From assembly GCA_963780825.1 (NCBI GenBank), contig CAWADL010000010.1, positions 620,001 to 684,000 on the forward strand: a stretch of DNA of 64,000 nt. Reading direction: 5' to 3'. Under the pieces are notes generated by a model, which ran no database searches, was not told where the DNA came from, and saw only the letters and a program-made list of their open reading frames with translations. This DNA comes from Roseiarcus sp963780825 (GTDB taxonomy: Bacteria > Pseudomonadota > Alphaproteobacteria > Rhizobiales > Beijerinckiaceae). How positions within the stretch are numbered: position 1 is the stretch's first letter; every line of letters begins with the position of its first letter. This document shows positions 36,624-47,069 of this stretch, piece by piece. The translations under genes and the position numbers were made by a program.

Positions 36624-38072
36624 TCAGCCGTCCCCGTCCGCCTCGTCGTCGAGGTTGCCGAGCCCATAGCGGCGCAGTTTGGCGTAAAAACCCTGCCGGC
36701 TGAGACCCAGCATTTCCGCCGCCGAGGCGCGGTTATCGCCCGTCAGCTCCAGCGCCGCCTCGATGCAAAGCCGCTCGATCAGATCCGTCGTCTCGCGCAC
36801 CAGGTTCTTCAGCGGGACACGCCCCACCAACTCCGTGAAATGCTCGACCGTGCGCGGCAGTTCACGCCCGCCAAGCCGCTCGCGTCCCGCGCGCCAGCCG
36901 ATGGCGCGGATCGTTAAGCCAAAACACGGTTCACCGTCGTCCGGCGCCGCGACGCCCGCGATCTCGACGTCATCGCTGCCGCCGAGTTCCCCCCGCGCGA
37001 CGCTCGAGAAATGACGGACGACGCCGTGGCTCTTCAGGTTCGAAAACAGCACGTCGATGTCGACTCCGGGCCGCCCGATCCAACGTTCGATCAACTCCCC
37101 GCGCGCCTGCGACTCGCCGCCGATCTGGACGAGATCGAGAAAGGCGGGATTGGCGCTCAGGATTTTGCGGCCGGAGTCGACCACGACGAAAGCTTCGGGA
37201 ATCGCGTTGACGATGCGCAGCAGGTTCGCGTCCTGCGCGCTATGCGCGCCCGCGCCGGGTTCGGCGCGAGCCAGCATCACCAGCAAATGCGCGGCGCTCT
37301 CCTGGCGGTAAAGTGATCCCGAGATCAACACCTTAGTCTGATTGGAGGCAAGTTCGGCCAGCACGTTGTCGACCCGTGGCGCGACCCGCGCCGCCGCCAG
37401 AAACGAATGGATGGTTTGTCGGCTCGCCGGCTCGAACAGTTCGACGAAATTGGAGCCGGGAATCCGCCGCGCCTCGACGCCGAACAGCGCCGCGGCGGCG
37501 GGATTGGCTTCGACCAGCCGCTGGCTGACCGCGTCAACGATAGCGACCGGTTCGGTCGATAGCTGGAACAGCAGGCGATAGCGCTTCTCGGCGTTGCGGA
37601 TGCGGGCGTATTCGCGCTCCATGCCCTGTTGCGCGTCGGCAAGTCGCTGCTGCAGTTGCGCCAGCGCCCGCAGGTCTCGCCCGACCGCGAGAATTCGCTT
37701 CTCGGCGCCGAATCGCATCGCGCAATAGCGGACGGGGATGTCGGGGCCATCGACGGCGGGATGATTGACCTGGCGCCACCGCGTTGGCTGACGCGTGTTG
37801 GTGTCGCGTAGCAGATCATCGATTTTCTGCCGCGTATCAGATGTGACGGTATCGACCCAGCGCCTGCCGACCCAATCGCGATAGGCGGCTTTGGCGAGGT
37901 CGTCGTCAGCGAAGGCGACGTCGAGGACAACGCCCTTCGCGTCCAGAATCAGCGACACATCGGCCGCGGTTGAGATCATCGCCCCGGCCGTCTCGAAATC
38001 GAAGCCGGCAAGATGCTCCGTCGCAGCTGCAAATCGCGCCTTGGGCAGGGAGGGGCCTACCGCGGTAGTCAA
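36624..38072 (-). CDS. ppsR: PpsR/CrtJ photosynthesis repressor with HTH-region cysteine
   Basis: An intact 482-residue protein, the usual PpsR length. An N-terminal domain (AGAMISTAADVSLILDAKGV), a Q-linker (QQRLADAQQGMEREYARIRN), two PAS domains (QLSTEPVAIVDAVSQRLVEA and NAIPEAFVVVDSGRKILSAN) and the Fis-type HTH (NRASAAEMLGLSRQGFYAKL) follow in order. IERLCIEAALELTGDNR places a cysteine just before the HTH, in the position of the redox-active CrtJ/PpsR cysteine. It should bind TGT-N12-ACA sites under oxic conditions. It precedes bchG on the minus strand and follows aerR. Confidence 0.95.
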   Translation of the reverse strand: MTTAVGPSLPKARFAAATEHLAGFDFETAGAMISTAADVSLILDAKGVVLDVAFADDDLAKAAYRDWVGRRWVDTVTSDTRQKIDDLLRDTNTRQPTRWRQVNHPAVDGPDIPVRYCAMRFGAEKRILAVGRDLRALAQLQQRLADAQQGMEREYARIRNAEKRYRLLFQLSTEPVAIVDAVSQRLVEANPAAAALFGVEARRIPGSNFVELFEPASRQTIHSFLAAARVAPRVDNVLAELASNQTKVLISGSLYRQESAAHLLVMLARAEPGAGAHSAQDANLLRIVNAIPEAFVVVDSGRKILSANPAFLDLVQIGGESQARGELIERWIGRPGVDIDVLFSNLKSHGVVRHFSSVARGELGGSDDVEIAGVAAPDDGEPCFGLTIRAIGWRAGRERLGGRELPRTVEHFTELVGRVPLKNLVRETTDLIERLCIEAALELTGDNRASAAEMLGLSRQGFYAKLRRYGLGNLDDEADGDG

Positions 38073-38130
38073 GGCGCTAGCTCCTCCTTGTTGACCAAAT
38101 CAGCGGACGATTAAATGTGTTAGGGGCCAA

Positions 38131-38964
38131 TTACAACCGTTTGAAACGTGGAATGGAATCCGGGAATCCGTAAGCCAGATCACGCATCGACGCACAAACG
38201 TCGACGCCCAGGCGCGCCGCCCGTTCCGGATGCGCAGCAAAAACCGGACCGCCGACGAGGATCGTAAGACTGCGGTTGCGGGACGCCTCGCGCGCGGCGC
38301 GAATGGCGCCGCGCAGCGCTTCGAAATGGCGATCGCAACTCAGCGAGAAACCCACCGCGTCAAACTCTTCGCGCGCAAGCCGGCCGCTTACGTTTCCGCT
38401 TTCGCAACGGACCGCCCGCCAACCCGCGAATCGGAACATGGCTGCGACGATGTCGGCGCCAAGTTCGTGAGTTTCGCCGGGGGCCGTAGAAAGGAGAATC
38501 GAAGCGGTTTGGCTGTTCCGGAAGGCGGAATGTACCGGGGCAAGCTCGCGCACCATTTCGCGCAGCGCCTGAGTGGCGACCGTTACGTCGAAGAAATCGC
38601 ACTCGTCGCGGCGCCAGAGCTCTCCGAGCTCGCGCGCGGCCGGCGCCAAATCTTCGAGCATCACGCTGGCCGCGGTCGCGCCCAATCGGAGGCGCGTCAT
38701 GATCAGCGCTTTCGCCTGCGCCCGCTGGCCCGAGATAAGGCTTAGCGCCAGCGCCTTGGGGTCGGTGCGCGAGACGCCCCTTGAGTGCTGGTCGTTGGCC
38801 GAAACGCGCGCTTCCGAAAGAAGCCGCGGCAACAGCTCTTGTCCGAGAATCTCCGCAAGGCGGCCTCGGCGGAGCCCGCCGAACTGCCGACGTTGCCTAT
38901 TCCCCTCCGCGCAACTCGACGTTGCGGGAATCGTGGAGAAATCGGCGGCGCCCCCATCGTCCAT
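38131..38964 (-). CDS. aerR: Cobalamin-binding antirepressor AerR
   Basis: An intact 277-residue protein. ELGELWRRDECDFFDVTVAT is the cap helix block, and APGETHELGADIVAAMFRFA holds the candidate cobalt-ligand His. VGFSLSCDRHFEALRGAIRA and VGGPVFAAHPERAARLGVD complete the B12 domain. AerR senses blue light through adenosylcobalamin and blocks or alters PpsR binding. It is directly upstream of ppsR (58 bp) and divergent from bchF, the classic aerR-ppsR arrangement. It shares the fold with the 31127-31999 homologue but is clearly diverged in sequence. Confidence 0.9.
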   Translation of the reverse strand: MDDGGAADFSTIPATSSCAEGNRQRRQFGGLRRGRLAEILGQELLPRLLSEARVSANDQHSRGVSRTDPKALALSLISGQRAQAKALIMTRLRLGATAASVMLEDLAPAARELGELWRRDECDFFDVTVATQALREMVRELAPVHSAFRNSQTASILLSTAPGETHELGADIVAAMFRFAGWRAVRCESGNVSGRLAREEFDAVGFSLSCDRHFEALRGAIRAAREASRNRSLTILVGGPVFAAHPERAARLGVDVCASMRDLAYGFPDSIPRFKRL

Positions 38965-39062
38965 TCGCCCCCCCTTGGTCGCATCTGCGGGGCCGTCCTA
39001 GCGCGGCCTCCGCGAAGTCGCGCCCGTGGGGCGCTCCGCTATCGTGCCGTCGATCATTTAAA

Positions 39063-39080
39063 TGTATTTTTTAGTGGACG
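39063..39080. promoter_or_regulatory. PpsR-type operator 1 between aerR and bchF
   Basis: TGTATTTTTTAGTGGACG fits TGT-N12-ACA with one mismatch at the end. It shares two bases with the next site, giving two PpsR palindromes in tandem in the divergent aerR-bchF promoter. Confidence 0.6.
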
Positions 39081-39096
39081 TCAATTCATCTTGACA
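39079..39096. promoter_or_regulatory. PpsR-type operator 2 between aerR and bchF
   Basis: CGTCAATTCATCTTGACA fits TGT-N12-ACA with one mismatch at the start and closely resembles the bchG site (TCAATTCA core). It lies 90 bp before the bchF start, suitable for repression of the main bch-puh operon. Confidence 0.75.
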
Positions 39097-39185
39097 CTCT
39101 CGCGATCACCGACCTAGGATTGCGGTCGAAGGCGCTGATTTCGTCGCAGGGAGCGGAATCAGGCCATCGTTCAGGGAAGGACGGG

Positions 39186-39689
39186 ATGGGCGTAGATCGG
39201 TCGATAGGCACGCGATCGAAGCCGCTCTACACCGCAGAACAGCGGGCGCGGCGAGACGCGACGGCCTGGACAGCGGTCCAGGGTGTTCTCGCGCCCCTCC
39301 AGTTTCTGGCCTTTTTTGCATCGCTCGCGCTGGTGGTGCGGTTTCTTCGGACCGGCGAGGGTCAGGACATCGCGACACTCTCGATCCTCGTAAAGACAGC
39401 CTTGCTTTACACCATCATGATCACCGGCGCCGTCTGGGAGAAGGCCGTGTTCGGGCGATATTTGTTCGCCGACGCCTTCTTCTGGGAGGACGTCTTCAGC
39501 ATGCTCGTGCTGGCGCTCCACACCGCCTATCTGGCGGCGCTGGTGACCGGCGCGGTCGACGCGCGCTCGCAGATGGCGATCGCGCTGGCCGCCTACGCCG
39601 CCTACATCATCAACGCCACGCAGTTCGTGCTGAAGCTGCGCGCGGCGCGGTTGCAGGGTTCGCTAACCCCCATGCAGGCGTCGGCATGA
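39186..39689 (+). CDS. bchF: 3-Vinyl bacteriochlorophyllide hydratase
   Basis: A 167-residue membrane protein from ATG 39186 (AGGGAAGGACG ahead). LYTAEQRARRDATAWTAVQG at the N-terminus, then GAVWEKAVFGRYLFADAFFW and YIINATQFVLKLRAARLQGS are family blocks, and there are several hydrophobic segments. It hydrates the C3 vinyl group on the way to bacteriochlorophyll a. It is the first gene of the long bchF-to-hemA operon; the bchN ATG overlaps its end. Confidence 0.93.
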   Translation: MGVDRSIGTRSKPLYTAEQRARRDATAWTAVQGVLAPLQFLAFFASLALVVRFLRTGEGQDIATLSILVKTALLYTIMITGAVWEKAVFGRYLFADAFFWEDVFSMLVLALHTAYLAALVTGAVDARSQMAIALAAYAAYIINATQFVLKLRAARLQGSLTPMQASA

Positions 39690-40966
39690 GCGCGCTCCTC
39701 TCCGCCTGCGCGGCGCCGCCCGCGGAAATCCCCGCTATCCGTGAACGCGGCCAGCGCGAGGTTTTCTGTGGACTGACCAGCATCGTCTGGCTGCATCGCA
39801 AGATCCAGGACGCCTTCTTCCTGGTCGTTGGATCGCGCACCTGCGCACATCTGATCCAATCCGCGGCCGGGGTGATGATCTTCGCCGAGCCGCGCTTCGC
39901 CACCGCGATCCTGGAGGAACGCGACCTGGCGGGGCTCGCCGATATCGACGAAGAGCTCGACCGCGTCACCGGTCGCCTGCTCGACCGCCGGCCCGACGTC
40001 AAGCTGCTGTTCCTGGTGAGCTCCTGCCCCTCGGAAGTTATCAAGATCGACTTGCAGCGCGCCGCGCAGCGGCTCGACCGCCGCTACGCGCCCGATGTCA
40101 GAATCCTCTCTTATTCCGGCAGCGGCGTCGAAACGACCTTCACGGAGGGCGAGGATTCGTGCCTCGCCACCCTCGTCGCCGAGCTGCCTGATGAGCCCCA
40201 GGGCGCCGAGCCTTCGCTTCTCGTCGTCGGCGCGCTTGCCGATGTCGTCGAAGACCAGTTCTCAAGGATTTTCGCGGAGCTCGGCCTTCGCAACGTGCGC
40301 TACCTGCCGATGCGCAAAGCCTCGGCCTTCCCGACGGTCGGTCCCGCGACTCGCGTGCTGCTGGCGCAACCGTTCCTCGCCGCTACAGCGCGAGCCTTGG
40401 AGAAGCGCGGCGCCCAGCGTCTTGCGGCGCCGTTTCCGCTCGGCGCCGAAGGTACGACGCTTTGGTTGAAGGCGGCGGCGGAGGCATTTGGGGTCGCCCC
40501 CGCGCATTTCGACGCGGTGACCGCTCCCGGCCGCGCCCGCGCCGAGAAAGCGCTCGTCCGCTACGCCGACCAACTCTCCGGCAAGCGCATCTTCTTCTTC
40601 CCTGATTCGCAGCTCGAAATTCCGCTGGCGCGCTTCCTTTCGCGCGAGCTCGGCATGCGACCGATCGAAGTCGCATCTCCTTACATTCATCGACAGCTTC
40701 TCGCCGAGGAGCTTGCCCGTCTGCCGGCCGGCGTTCGTCTCTGCGAAGGGCAGGACGTCGAGCGCCAACTCGACCGTTGCCGCGCCGAGCGGCCCGATCT
40801 CACGGTCTGCGGTCTCGGCCTCGCCAACCCGCTGGAGGCCGAAGGCCTTCCCACCAAATGGTCGATCGAACTCCTGTTCACGCCGATCCAGGGCTACGAA
40901 CAGGCCGGCGATCTCGCCGAGCTCTTCGCGCGCCCGCTCGCGCGCCGCTCGCGGCTGGAGGTCTAG
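39686..40966 (+). CDS. bchN: Light-independent protochlorophyllide reductase subunit N
   Basis: An intact 426-residue NifD-like protein. Cysteines for the [4Fe-4S] cluster are in EVFCGLTSIVWL (Cys28), GSRTCAHLIQSA (Cys53) and LVSSCPSEVIKI (~Cys113). With BchB it forms the catalytic NB-protein fed by BchL. ATGA overlap with bchF and a 2 bp gap to bchB show the operon. Confidence 0.96.
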   Translation: MSALLSACAAPPAEIPAIRERGQREVFCGLTSIVWLHRKIQDAFFLVVGSRTCAHLIQSAAGVMIFAEPRFATAILEERDLAGLADIDEELDRVTGRLLDRRPDVKLLFLVSSCPSEVIKIDLQRAAQRLDRRYAPDVRILSYSGSGVETTFTEGEDSCLATLVAELPDEPQGAEPSLLVVGALADVVEDQFSRIFAELGLRNVRYLPMRKASAFPTVGPATRVLLAQPFLAATARALEKRGAQRLAAPFPLGAEGTTLWLKAAAEAFGVAPAHFDAVTAPGRARAEKALVRYADQLSGKRIFFFPDSQLEIPLARFLSRELGMRPIEVASPYIHRQLLAEELARLPAGVRLCEGQDVERQLDRCRAERPDLTVCGLGLANPLEAEGLPTKWSIELLFTPIQGYEQAGDLAELFARPLARRSRLEV

Positions 40967-40968
40967 CC

Positions 40969-42518
40969 ATGCAGCTGACCGTCTGGACCTACGAGGGGCC
41001 CCCGCACATCGGCGCCATGCGCGTCGCCACCGGCATGTCGGGCCTGCACTATGTGCTGCACGCGCCGCAGGGCGACACCTACGCCGATCTGCTGTTCACG
41101 ATGATTGAACGCCGCTCCGAGCGGCCGCCGGTCACTTACACCACCTTCCAGGCGCGCGACCTCGGATCCGACACGGCCGAGCTGTTCAAGACCTCCGCCC
41201 GCGAGGCTTACGAGCGCTTCCGGCCGCAGGCGATGATTGTCGGCGCCTCCTGCACCGCGGAGTTGATCCAGGACGATCCCGGCGGCCTCGCCCGCGCGCT
41301 CGACCTGCCGATCCCGGTCATCCCGCTCGAACTGCCCGCCTATCAGAAAAAAGAAAACTGGGGCGCGGCGGAGACTTTTTACCGGCTCGTCCGCGCCTTC
41401 GCCGGGCCGCGCCGCGAACGCGGCAACCGCGCCAAGCCGCTCGTCAATCTCCTGGGTGGGACCGCGCTTGGCTTTCGCCACCGCGACGACGTCCATGAGA
41501 TCACCAAACTGCTCACCTCGCTTGGCGTCGAGATTGGCGTGAGCGCTCCGCTCGGCGCGACGCCGGTCGATCTGACTAAGCTCGGCGAAGCGGATTTCAA
41601 CATCGTGCTGTATCCGGAGATCGCGCTGCCGGCCGCGCAATATCTGGAAAAAACACACGGCCAACCCTACACGAAAACGGTCCCGATCGGCGTCGGCGCG
41701 ACGCGCGATTTTCTCGCCGAGGTGGCTCAGCTGGCGGGGATCGACGCGCGCGCCGCGACGGAGACTCGCGCCTTCCCTGGTACTCGCGTTCGGTTGATTC
41801 GACTTATCTGACAGGCAAGCGCGTTTTCATTTTCGGCGACGCGACCCACGTGCTCGCGGCTGAGAGAATCGCGCGCGAGGAGCTCGCCTTCGACGTCGTC
41901 GGGCTTGGAACCTACAGCCGCGAATTCGCGCGCGACGTTCGCGAGCGCGCAAAGCTCCACAATTTAGAAGCGCTGATCACCGACGACTATCTCGACGTCG
42001 AAGCGAGCATCGCAGCGGCAGCGCCGGATCTCGTGCTCGGCACGCAGATGGAGCGCCACATCGCCAAGCGTCTGCGCATTCCCTGCGCGGTGATTTCGGC
42101 GCCAACTCACGTGCAGGATTTTCCGGCGCGCTACTCGCCGCAAATGGGCTTCGAGGGCGCGAACGTCATCTTTGATAGTTGGGTTCACCCGCTGATGATG
42201 GGCCTCGAGGAACATCTCATCGGCATGTTTCGCGGCGATGCGGAGTTCCACGAGAACGCCGAACCTTCGCATGTTGGCGTCCCCCAAGCCGCGGCGGCGC
42301 CGTCTGAAGTCGAGTCCTCCCCTCAGAAGACTTCGGCCGTCGACGTCGCGGCGCAGACCCTGCTCTGGTCGGAAGAGGCGGAAAAAGAGCTGAAGAAGGC
42401 GCCTTTCTTCGTGCGCGGCAAAGCGCGCGGCAATGCCGAGAAGTTCGCACGCGAGCGCGGGCTATCAACCATCACCCTCGGGACGCTTTATGACGCGAAA
42501 GCCCACTATGGCCGCTGA
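40969..42518 (+). CDS. bchB: Light-independent protochlorophyllide reductase subunit B (one frameshift)
   Basis: From ATG 40969: MQLTVWTYEGPPHIGAMRVA at the N-terminus. IVGASCTAELIQDDPGGLAR has the cluster cysteine, and NLLGGTALGFRHRDDVHEIT follows. The frame shifts at ~41770, then runs through SVDSTYLTGKRVFIFGDATH, APTHVQDFPARYSPQMGFEG and the small C-terminal domain APFFVRGKARGNAEKFARER, about 516 residues in all. It supplies the protochlorophyllide site with BchN. The break is probably a base-calling fault, as both halves are fully conserved. Confidence 0.93.
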
Positions 42519-45500
42519 CGGCGCGCCCTATCGGGTCACGATCGTCACGCTGGACAATCATCTGGCGAGCGCGGTCGAGCGCGCGCGCCACACGCTTCGG
42601 CGCGAGATTCCCCAGCTCGAGCTCGACTTCCACGCCGCGGCGGATTGGAATGATCCGGCCGCCGTTGAAGCCTGCCGCCAATCGATCGGCAAATCCAACA
42701 TCGTCGTCGCCACCATGCTGTTCATGGAGGAGCACGCCGAGGCCGTGGCGCCGGCGCTGCAAGCGCGGCGCGACCACTGCGACGCGATCCTCGGCTGCAT
42801 GTCCGCGCCGCAGATCGTCAAACTCACCCGCCTCGGCCGCCTCAATATGGACGGCAGCAAGCGCGGCGCCTTCGATTTCCTGAAGAAACTGCGCGGCCGC
42901 AAGCCCAACGAAACCGGCGGCGCGTCGCAACTCGCCATGCTGCGCCGGCTGCCGAAAATCCTGCGATTCCTGCCGGGTTCCGCGCAAGATCTGCGCGCCT
43001 ATTTCCTGACGCTGCAATATTGGCTCGCGGGCTCGGACGAGAACGTCGCCAATCTCGTGCGTTGCCTGGTCAACCGCTACGCGAGCGGCGAGCATGCGCA
43101 GCTGCGGGGCGCGCTGAGTCGCCGAAGCGCCGATCGAATATCCGGATGTCGGCGTCTATCATCCGCGCTTGAAAGGTCGTGTATCGGCGTCAACCCAGGG
43201 GTTGCCTGAGCCATCGGGCGCCCGACGCGGCGTCGTCGGCTTGTTGCTGATGCGCTCCTACATTCTCGCCAGCAACACGGCTCACTACGACGCGGTGATC
43301 GCGGATTTTGAGGCGAGGGGCCTCGCCGTGATCCCCGTCTTCGCCAGCGGTCTCGACGCCAGGCCGGCCGCGAGAGCGTTCTTCTTCGACGCCGCGGGGC
43401 GCCCGCGCATCGACGCCTTCGTATCGCTCACCGGTTTCTCGCTGGTTGGCGGCCCCGCCTACAACGATTGCCGAAGCGCCGCCGAACTGCTCGCCGAACT
43501 CGACGTTCCCTATCTCGCCGCGCATGCGCTGGAGTTTCAAACTCTCGAACAATGGGACACTTCCGAGCGCGGCCTGCTGCCGGTCGAGAACACGATCATG
43601 GTGGCGATTCCCGAACTCGACGGGGCGATCGCGCCGACCGTATTTGGCGGCCGATCGTCGGAGAGATACCACCTCGCGCGATCTGAAGCCGCACCCCGAA
43701 CGCATCGCTGCGCTGGCCGATCGCGTCAGCCGGCTGGTGCGCCTGCGCAAGACCAAGCGCGATCAGCGCAAGGTCGCGATCGTGCTGTTCAACTTCCCGC
43801 CGAACGGCGGCGCGCGCGGGCACAGCGGCTTTCCTCGGCGTCTACGCCTCGCTGCTCAACACGCTGAAAGCGCTCGATCGCGAAGGCTACAACGTCGAAA
43901 TTCCCGAGGATGAGGACGCGCTGCGTACGCGCATTCTCGGTGGCAACGCCGCGCGCTACGGCGCGGCCGCCAACGTCTGCGCCCGCATCCCCGTCGATGA
44001 TCACGTGCGACGCGAGCGTTATCTGAAGGAGATCGAGGCGCAATGGGGCCCGGCGCCGGGCGGCATCAGACCGACGGGCGCTCGTTGTTCGTGCTGGGCG
44101 CCGAGTTTGGCAATGTGCTGGTCACGTTGCAGCCGGCCTTCGGCTACGAGGGCGACCCGATGCGGCTGCTGTTCGAGCGCGGCTTCGCCCCAACCCACGC
44201 CTTCTCCGCCTGCTATCGTTATCTCCGCGAAGACTTCGGCGCCGATGCGATCCTGCATTTCGGTATGCACGGCGCGCTCGAATTCATGCCGGGCAAACAA
44301 ACCGGCATGTCCGGGCGTTGCTGGCCGGAGCGCATGATTGGATCGACGCCGAACGTCTATCTCTACGCCGCCAACAACCCCGCCGAAGGCGCGCTCGCCA
44401 AACGCCGCTCGGCCGCTACGCTCGTCAGCTATCTGACGCCGAGCCTCTCCCAAGCCGGCCTCTACCGCGGGCTGCTCGATCTGAAGGCTTCGTTGGAGCG
44501 CTACCGCCTTTCGGCGCCTGAATCGGATCAGGAAAGGCAGGATCTCGCGACGCTGATCCAATCGCAAGCCGCCGCGGTTGACCTCAGCGCGCCGGAACCC
44601 GCCTGGGACTCCGAAGCGCCGCACCGTATCGCCAAGCTCGTCAACGAGGTTCTGGAGCTCGAATACACGCTGATCCCGCACGGATTGCATGTCGTCGGCG
44701 AGACGCCGAGCCGGCAGGAGCGCGAAGATACGCTGACCGCAATTGCCGAGACGACGCACGGGTTCAAGAATGCGCGCGCGCTTGTACGTGCGGTGATGTC
44801 GGGCGCGAGCCCAGAGGCCGGGCTCAAGGTTGCTGGCGCCGAAGCGACAGCTCGCGCGACCGTCGTGGAACTCGCGGAAACGGCGCCGGTTGCTCGGCGA
44901 AGACCACGAGACCGAAGGGCTGCTCCGCGCGCTCGACGGCCGCTTCATCGCGCCCGTGGTCGGCGGCGACCTGATGCGCACACCGGCGATCCTGCCGACC
45001 GGCCGCAATTTGCACGGCTTCGACCCCTACCGCATTCCCAGCGCCTTCGCGCTCGCCGACGGCCGCCGCCAGGCCGAACGCGTGCTGGCGCGCTATCGCG
45101 ACGACGGCCACGAGACGCCCGAGACCGTCGCGGTCGTGCTCTGGGGCGCCGACAATCTGAAGAGCGAAGGCGGCCCGATCGCGCAAGCGCTCGCGCTGAT
45201 CGGCGCCGTCTCGCGCTTCGACGCCTATGGCCGCCTCTGCGGCGCGGAGCTCGTTCCCTTGGAAAAGCTGGGGCGGCCGCGAATCGACATCATCGTCACG
45301 CTTTCCGGCATCTTCCGCGATCTGTTGCCGCTGCAAACAAGGTTGCTCGCCGAAGCCTGCTGGTTGGCGGCGACGGCGGACGAGCCCGCGGAAGTCAATT
45401 TCGTTCGCAAGCACGCGCTGGCGCTTCAAGCCGAACGCGGTTGCGATCTCGAAACCGCCGCGCTGCGCGTGTTCTCCAACGCCGAGGGCGCGTACGGCGC

Positions 45501-46191
45501 CAATGTCGGCATGCTGATCGACTCCGGCGCCTGGAGCGACGAGGACGAAATCTCCAACACCTTCGCGCGGCGAAAAGGCTTCGCCTATTCGCGCCGCGGG
45601 GTGGCGAGCGATCAGCGCGAGCTGCTCGCCTGCGCGCTGAAGACGGTGGATTTCGCCTATCAGAACCTCGACAGCATCGAGCTCGGCGTCACCTCGATCG
45701 ATCAGTATTTCGACAGCCTCGGCGGTCTCGGCCGCGCCGCGACCCGCGCGCGAGGCGGCCGCGCGCCGGTCTACATCAGCGATCAGACGCGCGGCGAGGG
45801 CAAGGTGCGCTCGCTGACCGAACAGGTGGCGCTGGAGACGCGCACCCGCGTCCTCAACCCGAAATGGTACGAGGGCATGCTCAAACACGGCTACGAAGGC
45901 GTCCGCCAGATCGAAGCCCATGTCACCAACACGATGGGCTGGTCGGCGACGACAGGGCAGGTCGAGCCCTGGGTCTACGAGCAGATCACCCGCACCTTCG
46001 TGCTCGATCCCGAGATGCGGGCGCGGCTGAGCCGGCTGAATCCGGCCGCCTCCGCCAAGATGACCAACCGGATCCTGGAGGCGCACGCGCGCGGCTACTG
46101 GAAACCGGACAGTGAGATGCTGGCCTCTCTCCGAGACGCCGGTGATGAAATGGAAGACCGCCTCGAAGGCGTGATCGCGGAGGTCGCATGA
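42490..46191 (+). CDS. bchH: Magnesium chelatase large subunit (apparent frameshifts)
   Basis: About 1,233 codons, the normal BchH length. Blocks include MAADGAPYRVTIVTLDNHLA, NETGGASQLAMLRRLPKILR, DAFVSLTGFSLVGGPAYND, DAILHFGMHGALEFMPGKQT, WPERMIGSTPNVYLYAANNP, RRKGFAYSRRGVASDQRELL, SDQTRGEGKVRSLTEQVALE and HVTNTMGWSATTGQVEPWV. Starts at 42490 or 42508 both overlap bchB; the second gives the usual N-terminus. The frame changes near 43130, 43670, 43815-44040 and 44880. It binds protoporphyrin IX and inserts Mg2+ with BchI and BchD. The bchL ATG overlaps its stop. Confidence 0.93.
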
Positions 46192-47069
46192 ATATCGCAA
46201 TCAGAAACCGTCAGCCTGCCGGCTCAGTGCAGGTGGAGCTCGACCCGAACGTGGATATCGGGACCGCAAAGGTGTTTGCGGTCTACGGCAAAGGCGGCAT
46301 CGGCAAGAGCACGACATCGTCCAATCTCTCGGTCGCCTTCTCCAAGCTCGGAAAGCGCGTCCTGCAGATTGGTTGCGATCCCAAACACGATTCGACCTTC
46401 ACGCTGACCAAGCGGCTCGCGCCGACGGTGATCGACGCGCTGGAGGCCGTGCAGTTCCACGTCGAGGAGCTGCGGCCCGAGGATTACGTGGTTGAAGGCT
46501 ACAACGGCGTGATGTGCGTGGAGGCCGGCGGCCCGCCCGCCGGCACCGGCTGCGGCGGCTTCGTGGTTGGACAGACCGTCAAGCTGCTCAAGGAGCATCG
46601 CCTGCTCGAGGACACCGACGTCGTCGTGTTCGACGTGCTCGGCGATGTCGTCTGCGGCGGCTTCGCCTCGCCGCTGCAGCACGCCAACCGCGCGCTGATC
46701 GTCACCGCCAACGATTTCGACTCGATCTTCGCAATGAACCGGATCGTCACCGCGATCAACGCCAAGGCGAAGAACTACGAAGTGCGGCTCGGCGGGGTGA
46801 TCCTGAACCGCAGCGAGGGCTCCGACGAAGTAGATCGCTATTGCCGGGAGACCGGGTTGAAGCGCGTCGCCCATATCCGCGATCTCGACGCCGTGCGGCG
46901 TAGCCGCCTGAAGAAATGCACGTTGTTCGAGATGGAGGGAACGCCCGAGATCGTCGAGGTGCAGAACGAATATATGTCGCTCGCCGACCGGTTGTGGTGC
47001 GGCTTCCCGGCGATCGAGGCCCAGCCGATGAAGGACCGCGATCTCTTCGAATTCCTGGGGTTTGACTGA
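46188..47069 (+). CDS. bchL: Light-independent protochlorophyllide reductase ATP-binding subunit L
   Basis: An intact 293-residue NifH-like protein. The P-loop VYGKGGIGKSTTSSNLSVAF starts at ~33, IGCDPKHDSTFTLT follows, and the [4Fe-4S] cysteines lie in PPAGTGCGGFVVGQ and GDVVCGGFASPLQ. It hydrolyses ATP to pass electrons to BchNB. It overlaps bchH at the start and bchM (ATG 47069) at the end. Confidence 0.96.
   Translation: MNIAIRNRQPAGSVQVELDPNVDIGTAKVFAVYGKGGIGKSTTSSNLSVAFSKLGKRVLQIGCDPKHDSTFTLTKRLAPTVIDALEAVQFHVEELRPEDYVVEGYNGVMCVEAGGPPAGTGCGGFVVGQTVKLLKEHRLLEDTDVVVFDVLGDVVCGGFASPLQHANRALIVTANDFDSIFAMNRIVTAINAKAKNYEVRLGGVILNRSEGSDEVDRYCRETGLKRVAHIRDLDAVRRSRLKKCTLFEMEGTPEIVEVQNEYMSLADRLWCGFPAIEAQPMKDRDLFEFLGFD

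Noticed and set aside
44824..46200. A 458-codon minus-strand open frame.
   Set aside because: It is exactly antisense to the conserved C-terminal part of bchH and has no family features.
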